Source: Aldehydirespirator sp965219165 (GTDB lineage Bacteria > Actinomycetota > Acidimicrobiia > Acidimicrobiales > Aldehydirespiratoraceae). From it: a stretch of DNA of 64,000 bases. The notes beneath the pieces are model-generated. The model was not told where the DNA came from. It made no database searches and saw only the letters and a program-made list of their open reading frames with translations. The DNA lies in the NCBI GenBank assembly GCA_965219165.1, contig CBDCMW010000002.1, positions 2,170,001-2,234,000 on the forward strand, written 5' to 3'. Positions 54,007 to 62,542 of the stretch are shown here, in pieces. A program made the translations under genes and the position numbers. The first letter of the stretch is position 1, and each line of letters opens with the position of its first letter.

Positions 54007-54767
54007 ACCCAGCACCGATCGACGAGGTCGTGGACCTGTTGCGCATCCTGCGCCTGCCCCACATGCGCACCGCAGCACCGGAGTTGTTGGCCACCGCCAA
54101 GGCTCAGCGATGGGACCCAGCCGAAGCAGTCAAGGCGCTGCTCGCCGAAGAGCTCGCCGGCCGCCAAGCATCCTCCATCAACAGCCGTCGCAAGGCCGCC
54201 GGGTTCCCCACCGGCAAGACCTTCGACGCCTGGGACGAAACCGTCAGCTCGATCCCGGCGCCGACCCAGCGGGCGCTGCGCACCCTGGAGTGGATCCACC
54301 GTCACGAGAACCTCGTCGTGTGCGGACCATCAGGCACAGGCAAGACGCACTTCCTTGAAGCGCTCGGCCAGGCCGCCGTCGATGCCGGCCACAAAGTGTC
54401 CTGGTTCAGTCTCGAGCACCTCGGCGCGCTCGTGCGCCGCCACGGCGCCGACGACACCGCCGCCAAAGCGATCAAGCGGATCATGCGCACCGACGTCATC
54501 GTCATCGACGACATAGGCCTGCTCCCCGTCGCCACCGAGACCGCCGAGGCGCTCTACCGCGTCGTCGACGCCGCCTACGAGAAACGCTCCATCGCCTTGT
54601 CGAGCAACCTTCACCCCGCCGGGTTCGACGAACTCATGCCCAAGACCATCGCCAACGCCACCGTCGACCGGCTGCTGCACCACGCCCACGTCGTCATGAC
54701 CGCCGGCGACAGCATCCGCCTCACCCAAGCCACCGCCGGCAAGGGGGTGACGCCACTGACCAACTGA
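54003..54767 (+). CDS. istB: IS21 helper ATPase IstB
   Basis: This 254-residue AAA+ ATPase has Walker A GPSGTGKTH near 105 and Walker B VIVIDDIGLLP. The arginine/sensor region ALSSNLHPAGFDELM is also present. It assists IstA in target selection. ATG 54003 overlaps the istA stop. Confidence 0.95.
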   Translation: MNPAPIDEVVDLLRILRLPHMRTAAPELLATAKAQRWDPAEAVKALLAEELAGRQASSINSRRKAAGFPTGKTFDAWDETVSSIPAPTQRALRTLEWIHRHENLVVCGPSGTGKTHFLEALGQAAVDAGHKVSWFSLEHLGALVRRHGADDTAAKAIKRIMRTDVIVIDDIGLLPVATETAEALYRVVDAAYEKRSIALSSNLHPAGFDELMPKTIANATVDRLLHHAHVVMTAGDSIRLTQATAGKGVTPLTN

Positions 54768-55102
54768 CCCAACGGGCAGAACACCTGGCCACCACCGGGC
54801 AGTTCTGTTGGCCACGGCTGGGCAGTTCTACTGTCCGCCACTGGGCAGATCCCACTGGCCGTTGACAGAGGAACTCATGACCGCTGTTCCTGTCACCGGC
54901 GCCGACCCACAGACCGCCGAGGAATCTGTGACGCTCGCTGACCTCGACGCCGGCGTCGGCAACATCCCCGACGTGCCCGAGGAGGAAGTCGCCGTGCGCT
55001 ACTTCAGCGACGAAGCCCTCCAAGCGGCAATCCGACTGCGCCGCAACGGCCGCAACATCGGCTAGCCGCAACCCAGGTGCAAGCCGGATTCGACGAGGCG
55101 CG

Positions 55103-56356
55103 TCAGGTCCAGAGGGAGCTGATCGGCAGGGCCCAGAGGCGATCGCCCAGCGGGAACGCAGCAGGGCCGGTGTGAAGCACTATGCCGGCCAGAAGCTGGT
55201 CGCCGGTGTGATCTCGCAGCCAGGCGAGGTGGCGGGCGTCGTCGACGGTGGGTGCGGCGGTGGCCTTGATCTCGAAGGCGACCAGGCGCCGCGCGTCCAG
55301 TTCCGCGACGACGTCTATCTCGTGGCGCCCGTGGTGCTGTCTGAGGTGATACAGCCGGCAGCGGTGCGCGCTGACGGTCGCCTGGGCCCGCAACTGCGCC
55401 ACCGCGAGCGTCTCCAGCAGGCGCCCCAGCAGGTTGCCGTCGCGCATCGCTGAGCGGTCGGTGGCACCGGTCACAGACGCCAGCAGCGACGGATCGACCA
55501 GGAACCGCTTGGGTGCCAGCGACAGCCGTTTGAGCCGGTTCGACGTCCAGGCGGGCAGCTCGTCGATGATGTGGAGGCGGCCGAGCAGGTGAAGGTAGCG
55601 CAGGACGGTGCGGCGGTTGATGCCCGCGGCCTCACAGAGGGTGCTGTCGTCCACCACGCCGGCCGAGTTGAGCGAGTACGCCTCGAAGAAGCGGGCCAGC
55701 CGGACGCTGTCATAGCCTCCGCCGGCCATCTGGGAGTCGCGTGAGACGATCTCTTCGACATAGGTGTCGAGCCAACTGCGCCGGGCGCGCTCTCCCAGTC
55801 CAAGCGCAGCCTGGGGGAATCCGCCCCGCAGGGCCATCTCGAGGTAGTCGCGCAGGTTGGGGCTCCCGGCGCGGACCGCGGCCCGCGCCCCGAGCGCGGC
55901 CAGATCCCCCCGCGCGATCCGGTCGACCAGCGGCGCCTCGGGGGCTGCGAGCTGCTCCCCCACCGTCATCGGGTACACCGCGATCCGGGTGACGCGGCCG
56001 GTTCCCGGCCAAGTCTCAGCCTCGGTCTCGGCCCGTATCGACCCCGTCAGCACGAACCGTCCCGGCCGGAGCTCGGCGTCGCAGGCCCGTTTGACCGCGC
56101 CCAGTACCCGGGGCACCTCCTGCCACTCGTCGAGCAGGACCGGCTCAGCCAGACCCTCGATGGCCGCGTCCGGGTCGGCCGCGACCGCCAGGGCCTCGGC
56201 CGGGCGATCCAGCCGGATGATGGTCCGGGCGTAACGCGCCGCGGTGGTGGTCTTGCCCGAAGCCCGCGGACCGACCAGCGCCAGCGCCGGAAGCTCCTTC
56301 AGGAACTCGGTCATGAGCGAATCCGCAAGACGCTCCAGATACTCGGCCACACCCAC
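55103..56356 (-). CDS. AAA ATPase with DUF4143 domain (copy 1)
   Basis: This 417-residue protein has Walker A GPRASGKTTTA near residue 29, Walker B PVLLDEWQEVP, and a C-terminal DUF4143 domain with the DIDVVAELD-type nuclease-like core (HEIDVVAELDARRLVAFEIK), D...ExK. The family is widespread and of unknown function. A paralog with the same order of motifs is at 62543-63778. Start ATG 56356. Confidence 0.9.
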   Translation of the reverse strand: MGVAEYLERLADSLMTEFLKELPALALVGPRASGKTTTAARYARTIIRLDRPAEALAVAADPDAAIEGLAEPVLLDEWQEVPRVLGAVKRACDAELRPGRFVLTGSIRAETEAETWPGTGRVTRIAVYPMTVGEQLAAPEAPLVDRIARGDLAALGARAAVRAGSPNLRDYLEMALRGGFPQAALGLGERARRSWLDTYVEEIVSRDSQMAGGGYDSVRLARFFEAYSLNSAGVVDDSTLCEAAGINRRTVLRYLHLLGRLHIIDELPAWTSNRLKRLSLAPKRFLVDPSLLASVTGATDRSAMRDGNLLGRLLETLAVAQLRAQATVSAHRCRLYHLRQHHGRHEIDVVAELDARRLVAFEIKATAAPTVDDARHLAWLRDHTGDQLLAGIVLHTGPAAFPLGDRLWALPISSLWT

Positions 56357-56597
56357 AGACTACCGACCGCCGACACCGGGCACTACCGATATTTGACAGA
56401 CTCAGCTACCAACAATCGACACATCGCATTGCAACGAGGCGTTCACTGACTTGGGAATGGTCGCAGCGCGACCTGGCCGTTCGCAGGCGACAACGGCATG
56501 GGCGCGGCTCCCCAGACCTCGCTGCACAGCCTTGTAGCGCTGGCTGCAAGCCACCTCTGGCCCAGCGCAGCGACGCCCGGACCTTGCCGACGGGATC

Positions 56598-56963
56598 GTG
56601 ACACAGCAAGAACAGCAACTAGCAGAACAGATCGCCGCGGCGCTCTCCTTGGGCTCGACCGACCTTCATGCCACACCGAGCCCCACGAGCCCAGTGGAAC
56701 TCAAGGCAGGCATGAACGTGTGCTTCACCGGAACCTACGTCGTCAATGGTGCTCGCGTGGGCAAGGAGACACTGGAGAAGATCGCGACGCAGGCCGGGTT
56801 GAGACCGTTGAAGACGCTAACCAACAAGTGCCAGGTGCTCGTAGCCGCCGACCCAATGTCACAATCCGGCAAGGCCCGAACAGCTCGCAAGAGGAGCATT
56901 CCGATCGTCAGCGTTGAGGACTTCATCAATGCGACCGACAGGGTTACGCCCCTATCGGATTGA
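56598..56963 (+). CDS. BRCT-domain protein
   Basis: This 121-residue protein has a BRCT domain from about 36: NVCFTGTYVVNGARVGKETL, GLRPLKTLTNKCQVLVAAD, and IVSVEDFINA. BRCT domains usually are attached to ligase, exonuclease or polymerase parts; none is present, so it may be a truncated piece or a small adaptor. GTG 56598 start. Its end borders the 190-bp HNH-linked repeat. Confidence 0.75.
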   Translation: MTQQEQQLAEQIAAALSLGSTDLHATPSPTSPVELKAGMNVCFTGTYVVNGARVGKETLEKIATQAGLRPLKTLTNKCQVLVAADPMSQSGKARTARKRSIPIVSVEDFINATDRVTPLSD

Positions 56964-57029
56964 CGCGCCATCGCGCTGCAGCGGCCAACACGCTCAGAGA
57001 GTGCTGACGGTGCTGACGGTTCCCAGGCA

Positions 57030-57422
57030 TTAGCGCGCTGATCGAGCCTTCGATTCCCGGGGCAGCACGAGGGCTCCTCCGTCTTCGGCGTCCGCGACGG
57101 TGAGCGGCGGCATGGCCGGGTGCCGCCACTGGTCGGCGTCCACTGCCGAGATCTCTGAGGCTCGGCCAGTGCGGTCCCGGAGCCTGCCCGCGTTCCTCGC
57201 AACCTGCTCGGGCAGTTGCTCCTCGATGTCGCAGCCCTTGAGGAAACGGTTCGTGACCGGATCGATGCTCTGGCGTCCCGTCAGGCATTCCGCCAGCACC
57301 ACCGAGGGCACCACCGGCGGCCAGATGCCCCGGCGCTTCAACGATCCGATGCGAGCCGCCGAACGGCGATCTCGGCCGGCGAGTCGGGTAACGGCCCCCG
57401 AGTCGAGAACGACCGCTCCCAT
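57030..57422 (-). CDS. mosaic: truncated PIN toxin fused to HNH C-terminal tail
   Basis: The 130-residue frame starts as a VapC-like PIN protein (VVLDSGAVTRL with D7; VPSVVLAECLTG) and reaches SAVDA, where the third acidic residue of PIN lies. It then switches to DQWRHPAMPPLTVADAEDG and the rest of the tail of the HNH protein at 48053. The DNA around it also matches the HNH 3' flank. The PIN C-terminus is lost, so toxicity is doubtful. Coupled to the antitoxin by ATGA. Confidence 0.75.
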   Translation of the reverse strand: MGAVVLDSGAVTRLAGRDRRSAARIGSLKRRGIWPPVVPSVVLAECLTGRQSIDPVTNRFLKGCDIEEQLPEQVARNAGRLRDRTGRASEISAVDADQWRHPAMPPLTVADAEDGGALVLPRESKARSAR

Positions 57423-57637
57423 CAGGCGTCGGGCACCTTCTTGAGGTGACGCTCAATGCGGTCGCACCAGGCCTCGGCCTCGGCCACCTCTTCCGGTGAC
57501 GGCTCGCCGACCTCCTCAATAAGTTCGGCGAGATAGCGGTCCGCCTCCTGCAGAAGCTCACTGCGGCGTGCGGGGGCCGAGTTTCGAGCACCTCGGCCGT
57601 TGCGCACCGGGGTATGAGCCTCTCCGACCGTTGCCAT
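57422..57637 (-). CDS. VapB-like antitoxin
   Basis: This 71-residue protein from ATG 57637 has a charged helical C-terminus (EEVAEAEAWCDRIERHLKK). The longer frame from 57682 is less likely because a TATCAT -10 lies just before 57637. It is upstream of and overlaps the mosaic PIN gene, the position of an antitoxin. Confidence 0.65.
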   Translation of the reverse strand: MATVGEAHTPVRNGRGARNSAPARRSELLQEADRYLAELIEEVGEPSPEEVAEAEAWCDRIERHLKKVPDA

Positions 57638-57781
57638 ACACGAAATGATACAACATTGATGAACAATCGCAACGTGGATCAACCGTGCAGGCTGGTATCT
57701 ACGCCTATCCTTGTGCTGTCAGCTGTTCGAGGGGCAGACTTCGGGCCCCGCAGCGCGCGGCTGCTGGCCAGCCAGCTTGCG

Positions 57782-57800
57782 TGTATTCGGTCGTAATACA
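57782..57800. promoter_or_regulatory. TGTATT-N7-AATACA operator
   Basis: Perfect 6-bp arms at 57782-57787 and 57795-57800 lie immediately before GTG 57806, with a TAATAC -10-like hexamer in the second arm. It fits an antitoxin operator at a leaderless promoter. Confidence 0.5.
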
Positions 57801-57805
57801 GTATC

Positions 57806-58114
57806 GTGGCAACGACCCCGTTCGATATCGACCCCCTTGACGACGATGACCCCTTCGAGATCACCAGCCAGGCCCCGCACCTGTTCAAGCACGGCCCGCT
57901 TGGGATTGATGACATCTTCGATGTGTGGCGCAGCGACCCGTTGTTCTACCCCTCCAAGCCGCCGGCCCACTGGCTAATGGTCTCGCAGGTCAGTGGCCTG
58001 GTGCTGGTGGTCCCCCTCGCGCCCGCCGAGTCTGGCGACCCGAACAAGTGCCGGCCCATCGGGTGCTATGTCGCCGCGAGCCATCTGGCCGCCCGCTACC
58101 GGGATGACCGATGA
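57806..58114 (+). CDS. putative toxin of a CopG-type TA pair
   Basis: This 102-residue protein contains PHLFKHGPLGIDDIFDVWRS and a strand-rich end (GLVLVVPLAP). The layout with a downstream CopG-like gene (ATGA overlap) and a fold reminiscent of BrnT toxins suggest a ribonuclease toxin. The BrnT link is tentative. Start GTG 57806. Confidence 0.6.
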   Translation: MATTPFDIDPLDDDDPFEITSQAPHLFKHGPLGIDDIFDVWRSDPLFYPSKPPAHWLMVSQVSGLVLVVPLAPAESGDPNKCRPIGCYVAASHLAARYRDDR

Positions 58115-58347
58115 ACGACGGAGGAATGACTCCCGAAGAGGAGCACGACTTCTACGGCAGGCCCGAGAACCAGGTACCCCAGGGACCGGGACGGCGCCGC
58201 AAGCAACGAATGACCGACCCCGTGCCGGTGCGGTTCCCGCCCGAGATGCTCGAACGGGTCAAGGCGGCGGCCGACGCCGACGACCGCTCCGTGTCGTCAT
58301 GGATTCGCCGGGCCGTCGACCGCACTCTCCAGTCCGAGCAATCCTGA
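58111..58347 (+). CDS. CopG/RHH-type antitoxin
   Basis: This 78-residue protein has the ribbon-helix-helix PVRFPPEMLERVKAAADADD followed by SVSSWIRRAVDRTL. It is coupled to the putative toxin. The last 41 codons are duplicated as a fragment at 24146-24271. Confidence 0.82.
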   Translation: MNDGGMTPEEEHDFYGRPENQVPQGPGRRRKQRMTDPVPVRFPPEMLERVKAAADADDRSVSSWIRRAVDRTLQSEQS

Positions 58348-58395
58348 ACCACGTCGATCAGGCCGGGCGCGCGGCCTAGAACCTCAGCCGGCCGA

Positions 58396-58538
58396 TCAGC
58401 CGTTCAACGCCCGGTCGAGCGCGGCCATCTCGTCGCGATGCCAGCGCCGGGCTGATGCCCATGTCTGCCGAGCGCATCGCCCGCCGCCAGTCCCAGCAGG
58501 CAGCCCCGGAACCGGTCCCGCTCAGCGGGTTCGCTCAC
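58396..58538 (-). pseudogene. ADP-ribosylglycohydrolase remnant
   Basis: GTG 58538 overlaps the phosphatase stop and begins with DRFRGCLLGLAAGDALG, the N-terminus of DraG-type ADP-ribosylglycohydrolases. The body is deleted; in another frame the last codons give HRDEMAALDRALNG and TGA 58396-58398, compatible with the family's end. An internal deletion with frameshift has removed the active site. Confidence 0.65.
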
Positions 58539-59065
58539 GCGGCGCCTCCCGGTGACGGCTCGGTCCAGTTGCGGATGTAGGCCCGCTGCTGTCCTGTTTG
58601 CGGCGAGCGGGGGTGGCGGTACCTCTTCTCCATTCCCTGCCACCGGTGCGCGATCGCGGCCAGAGCCTCGTCTCCCGTCATGCCGTGGCGCACGAGCCAG
58701 CAGCCGACCACGGTGCCGGTCCTGCCGATGCCGCCCCAACAATGCAAGTACACGTTCTTGCCGCCATCCAACGCCTCGTCGATGGCGTCGAGGATGCCGG
58801 CGGTCTGCTGTCGGCTGTGCGGCACGTTCATGTCGACGATGGCATGGCGCTCGTGCACGAACCCGGTGCCGAGCCGGCTGGCTTCCTGGGCCGCGATCCC
58901 GGCATAGGGCTCCAACCCCTCGTCCCGCTGGGTCAGGTCGATGAAGCAGTCGAGGCCGGCTTGGAGCAGGGTCCGCAACCTGGCGGCGGCTTCGACGCGA
59001 TTCCACGCGCCCGGATATTCCCCCGCCGCGAACCGGCCCGGATCGACCCAGTAGGTGTTCGCCAT
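58535..59065 (-). CDS. protein tyrosine/dual-specificity phosphatase
   Basis: This 176-residue protein has the phosphatase loop HCWGGIGRTG (C109, R115) and a plausible general acid in the VDMNVPHS region. Start ATG 59065 (MANTYWVDPGRF). It is coupled to the DraG remnant. Phosphatase-DraG pairs occur elsewhere, suggesting a role in removing ADP-ribose-type or phosphate modifications. Confidence 0.85.
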   Translation of the reverse strand: MANTYWVDPGRFAAGEYPGAWNRVEAAARLRTLLQAGLDCFIDLTQRDEGLEPYAGIAAQEASRLGTGFVHERHAIVDMNVPHSRQQTAGILDAIDEALDGGKNVYLHCWGGIGRTGTVVGCWLVRHGMTGDEALAAIAHRWQGMEKRYRHPRSPQTGQQRAYIRNWTEPSPGGAA

Positions 59066-59131
59066 CGGCCGATCGTCTCTGCTTAGTGCGTTCATGTCCT
59101 CACCTCTGAGCTCCGGTCTAGCGGCCGGCGG

Positions 59132-59169
59132 TCATAGCTTGGCAACGATCTTCTCGATGGTGTTCCGAA
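59132..59169 (-). pseudogene. 3' tail fragment of a DUF1697 gene
   Basis: The final codons NTIEKIVAKL and stop repeat the end of the DUF1697 gene at 61107 (NTLEKIVAKL). About 38 bp match with few changes, and nothing upstream belongs to the gene. Confidence 0.7.
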
Positions 59170-59245
59170 CGGCGGCGGCGAAGCCCACCGGAGGCCGGGT
59201 TCAGGTGATCTACGCCGACGGGACTCGGTGTGCCCGAGAGCGCCC

Positions 59246-60898
59246 TCACACCCCACTGACGTCGGTGAGCCACTCCGTAAGGATCGCGAGGAAGTCGGGG
59301 GCGAACTCGCGCTTCAGCCTGGCGTACTCGTTGACGCTGCCGGTGACGGCCTCCTGGAAGAGGTGATTCGTCGAGAAGATCGTGGCGATCGTGTGAGTCG
59401 GGACGCTCGACTCGGTGATGGCCTCGGACATGGCAGTCGAGTTGGCGGCTGCCGGAACCTGCGTATCCAGCTCGCCGTACAGGGCGATGACCGGAACGTC
59501 GAGGGCGGCTATGGCCGGCCTCGGGTCGTGCTCGAGGAACGACTCGAACCACGGGCTGTGCCATGTCGCCAGCTCTTCGGCGACGATGGAGTCCACTAAG
59601 GCGTCCTCGTCGGGTATCGCCTCCCGCGTCTGCTTCGGCATTGCCTCGAACTGTTGCTGAACCAGAATCCGCATGGTTGCTTCCGCCTCGTCCCATCCCT
59701 GCCCGGTGGCGACGGCGCGGAACACCGATTGCTGGAGCGCTCGGAACTGTTCGAACTCCTCGGCTGCGGCGCCGGACTCCTCGAAGAGCTCGAGCTGCTG
59801 CGCCGCCAGGATCTCCCCGGCAGGCACCGCAGGGGCAGCCAGAAGGGCCACGAAGGCGACGCCGTCGGTGCGGTTGGCCACCACCGGTGCGACGATCCCG
59901 CCCTCGCTGTGGCCGACCAGCCCGACGTTGCCGGCGTCGATGTCGTCGCGGGAGCGGAGCACGTCGACCGCGGCTTCGACATCGCCGGCACGGTCCTGGA
60001 GAGTGGCCTGCAGGCCGTCGCCCGTGGAGCCGCCGACGCCCCGGTCGTCGAACCGCAATGAGGCCACACCGGCGCCGGCCAGATGGTCGGCGAGCACTGC
60101 GAACAGCCGGAAGCCACCGATGTCGGAGTCCCTGTCCTGGTCGCCGCTGCCGCTGATCAGGACGACCGCGGCGTGGGGCCCGTCGCCCTCGGGCAACGTC
60201 AACTCACCGGCCAGGACGATGTCGCCGTTGGAGAAGACCACCTCCTCGCGGCGAAACGACGCACCTTCGCCGTACTCGCTGGGATCCTCGAAGCGCTGCA
60301 GCCAGAAGGTCTCCGCCATGCCGCCCTGGGTGAATTCGCCCTCGATCACCCCGTCGCGCACTTCGCCCTCCCAGAGGGCGAGCCCGATGGGTGAGTCCAA
60401 CTCGAAGTGGATGCGGCCCGCATCGAGCACGACGTTCGACAGCGGCAAACCGGACACGCCCTGGATGTCGATCGTCCCTCGAAGACCGTCTCCGGATGCG
60501 GTCATGTCCAGCGCAAAGGGCAGGTTGGCGGGTCCCGGTATCAAGATTTCGCCCTCCCAGCGCCCCTCCAGGTCCGCAGACCCCACGCCGGTCGCCCCGG
60601 CAGCATCTGGGGCGTCGGGATCCGCAGGCGCTGACGGTTGCGCCGGCTGGCTCGTGGCGGTCGTGCTGTCGACCGTCTCGACCGGCTCAGGGCTGGCGAC
60701 CGTCTCCTCCGCGACCTCCGGAGCGTCCGATTCTGCAGGTGGCAGCGGTTCGGCCGGCGATGCCGACACCTCCGTGGAATCAACCGCGGCTACAGGCGCC
60801 GGCGCGGCCTCTGAGGGCGAGAGTTCCTGACCGCCGCACCCCGCCGCGGCAAGCAGCAGCACGACGAACACCGCGGCAAGAAGCCTGATATGTGTCAC
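59246..60898 (-). CDS. alpha/beta hydrolase lipoprotein (S33-like)
   Basis: I prefer GTG 60898, which gives a compact signal peptide ending LLLAAAGC; ATG 60946 would add 16 residues before it. A Pro/Ala/Glu spacer reaches about residue 110, then a small beta domain (RWEGEILIPG onward). The hydrolase follows, with nucleophile GHSEGG, acid ALYGELDTQ and histidine STNHLF. It is probably surface-anchored and hydrolyses an ester or amide. It lies between two copies of the DUF1697 3' end. Confidence 0.85.
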   Translation of the reverse strand: MTHIRLLAAVFVVLLLAAAGCGGQELSPSEAAPAPVAAVDSTEVSASPAEPLPPAESDAPEVAEETVASPEPVETVDSTTATSQPAQPSAPADPDAPDAAGATGVGSADLEGRWEGEILIPGPANLPFALDMTASGDGLRGTIDIQGVSGLPLSNVVLDAGRIHFELDSPIGLALWEGEVRDGVIEGEFTQGGMAETFWLQRFEDPSEYGEGASFRREEVVFSNGDIVLAGELTLPEGDGPHAAVVLISGSGDQDRDSDIGGFRLFAVLADHLAGAGVASLRFDDRGVGGSTGDGLQATLQDRAGDVEAAVDVLRSRDDIDAGNVGLVGHSEGGIVAPVVANRTDGVAFVALLAAPAVPAGEILAAQQLELFEESGAAAEEFEQFRALQQSVFRAVATGQGWDEAEATMRILVQQQFEAMPKQTREAIPDEDALVDSIVAEELATWHSPWFESFLEHDPRPAIAALDVPVIALYGELDTQVPAAANSTAMSEAITESSVPTHTIATIFSTNHLFQEAVTGSVNEYARLKREFAPDFLAILTEWLTDVSGV

Positions 60899-61106
60899 CT
60901 TAGCCAGCAATCGAATCTCGCAGGGGCACGGTTCCGGATCAGTCATACTGCGGCCAGAACGCCGCGTTTGAACTAGGCGGCTGCGTGTGAAACACAGGGG
61001 CGACACCGCCATGCTCCGAAAAGCAATCGAGGAATCGAGGCGCTCCCGGGAGTCAGGCAAGAGGCGTCGTAACCCCCGGTGATCTAATCGGCCACGCGGT
61101 CAGCGG

Positions 61107-61643
61107 TCATAGCTTGGCAACGATCTTCTCCAGGGTGTTCCAGTTGCGTGCCGTGGCGACGACGCCGAACCGCTTCTCGAGGTACGCATACGCGAGAGTC
61201 ATCGCCTTAACACCATCGGGAGTCCAAACGTAGGCCTCCGCACCCTCGATGGCGATGACCTCGGGGCTGTGGTCCTCCCCCAGTAGAGCCTCCACCACCT
61301 CGGGTGCGGGCTCCTGCGACAGGAACATCACCAGGTAACGCGATGGGTCGGAGACGACCTCCCACAACGGATTGCGCTCAAGCACCCCCCGAACCTGGTC
61401 CGCCGTTCGCACGACGCAGGCAACGTCGACGCCGAACTCGTCGCTGAGCAACCGCTGCACGGCGCCGGCAACCTCGTCGGGACGATCCTCCGCGGTGGAA
61501 ACGATCACGTTGCCGCTCTGCAACACGGTGGCCACATCCCCATAGCCCTCGCCCGCCAACTTCGACCTGAACTCCGCCATCGATACCCGATTGCGGGTCC
61601 CGACGTTGATGCCCCGCGGCATCACCAGATAGCGCTCAGTCAC
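61107..61643 (-). CDS. DUF1697 family protein
   Basis: This 178-residue protein has the DUF1697 pattern (YLVMPRGINVGTRNRVSMAE, VLQSGNVIVST, and LEKRFGVVATARNWNTLEKI). Function unknown. Start GTG 61643 overlaps the stop of the upstream hydrolase remnant (GTGA). Confidence 0.88.
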   Translation of the reverse strand: MTERYLVMPRGINVGTRNRVSMAEFRSKLAGEGYGDVATVLQSGNVIVSTAEDRPDEVAGAVQRLLSDEFGVDVACVVRTADQVRGVLERNPLWEVVSDPSRYLVMFLSQEPAPEVVEALLGEDHSPEVIAIEGAEAYVWTPDGVKAMTLAYAYLEKRFGVVATARNWNTLEKIVAKL

Positions 61644-62135
61644 AGTTCAGCTGCCGTGGTTCGTGCGAGGAACCGTTCGAGGTGGCCGGCGAGAACTTCG
61701 GGCTGGTCGATCGGGATCAACGTGCGGCTGTCTTCGACCCAGACGAGCTCGGCATTCTCGAAGTGCTCAGCCATCGGCACCCGCTTCTTCGACAGGCCGC
61801 CGAAGGTGACCGGCAGGTGCCACAGCAGGCGCGGGCGCAAAAGCTGCGACGTCACGAAGGTGCCCCCCGGCACAGACGCGTTGAGGCACAGGAGCCGCCC
61901 GGGCAGGCCCGGTGGATAGTTGTCGAAGGCCTCACAGGACACGAGTACCAGGTTGTTGACCCGATCCGAGCCGCCCGGGCTGATCACGAGCTGGGCACCG
62001 CCCCAGTCGTTGCACACCAGCGTGACGTCGCGCAGATCGAGTTCGACGAGGAAGTCAGCGATCATCTTGGCGAGCGATCCGAGCGTCAGATCGGCGTCAT
62101 CGAGCATCGGCGTGCGGTGCGCTCCGAACGGAGGC
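61640..62135 (-). pseudogene. alpha/beta hydrolase remnant, copy B (internal deletion)
   Basis: It is homologous to 25838-26423 but keeps part of the N-terminal region (FGAHRTPM, SLAKMIADFLVELDL). It retains the nucleophile elbow CNDWGGAQ. Between SKKRVP and AEHFENAEL about 70 codons are missing compared with copy A, including the catalytic acid strand. The frame is preserved (ATG 62107 to 61640), so an inactive 155-residue protein could be made. Confidence 0.75.
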
Positions 62136-62189
62136 GCTCGCGCGCCAAGCGATGAAGCAGCGCCTCGGTCTCGGGGTCCGGCGGCTTCG

Positions 62190-62530
62190 TCAGACCTTCT
62201 TGACTCGGTCTCCGACGCGGATCGTTCCCGGCTTCACGACCCGAGTGTTGATGCCGCGAAGCCTGAGCCTTCTGCCGGTCTGGGAGTTGACCCAGCGCTG
62301 TGCGGCGAGGCCGTACCGGTCGATGAACTTCGCGCACCCGGTGTGGGGTATCGCGGTGACCTCGATCAGCGCCTCGCCGACGGCCAGTCTGGTGCCTGCG
62401 GGCAGGTTGTCTTCGCTGAGATCGAAGTCAACGTAGAGCTGGTCGCCGGCGAGCGGCCAACGATGGACCGGGCCTGCCAACACCTCGACTGCGCGTGAGT
62501 CCCTTGGAGGCCGATGGGGCGAGGCCGCAT
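62190..62530 (-). pseudogene. MOSC-domain protein, N-terminus missing
   Basis: The frame encodes the C-terminal two thirds of a MOSC protein (LAGDQLYVDFDLSEDNLPAG, ALIEVTAIPHTGCAKFIDRY, RLRGINTRVV). About 75 N-terminal residues expected for the family are absent, and only an internal GTG 62483 could start it. MOSC proteins handle sulfur or molybdenum cofactor chemistry. Confidence 0.65.
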
Positions 62531-62542
62531 GATTGACCGGGG

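Larger units (their letters stand above)
52349..54847 (+). mobile_element. IS21-family insertion sequence (2499 bp)
   Basis: Terminal inverted repeats TGCCCAGTGGCGG (52349-52361) and its complement (54835-54847) bound istA and istB. Further subterminal repeats of TGCCC-N-GGCGGCCA type occur at both ends, as usual in IS21. The flanks carry a 5-bp direct duplication GATCC (52344-52348 and 54848-54852), proving transposition into this site. Confidence 0.93.
52328..55065 (+). pseudogene. small gene interrupted by IS21
   Basis: Removing the IS (52349-54847) and one GATCC copy restores a continuous 77-codon frame: ATG 52328 after GGGAGGA, seven codons to 52348, then 54853-55065. The restored N-terminus reads MSVAMRSHWPLTEELMTAV. 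The downstream part could restart at ATG 54878 and make a 62-residue acidic peptide. Family unknown. Confidence 0.7.
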
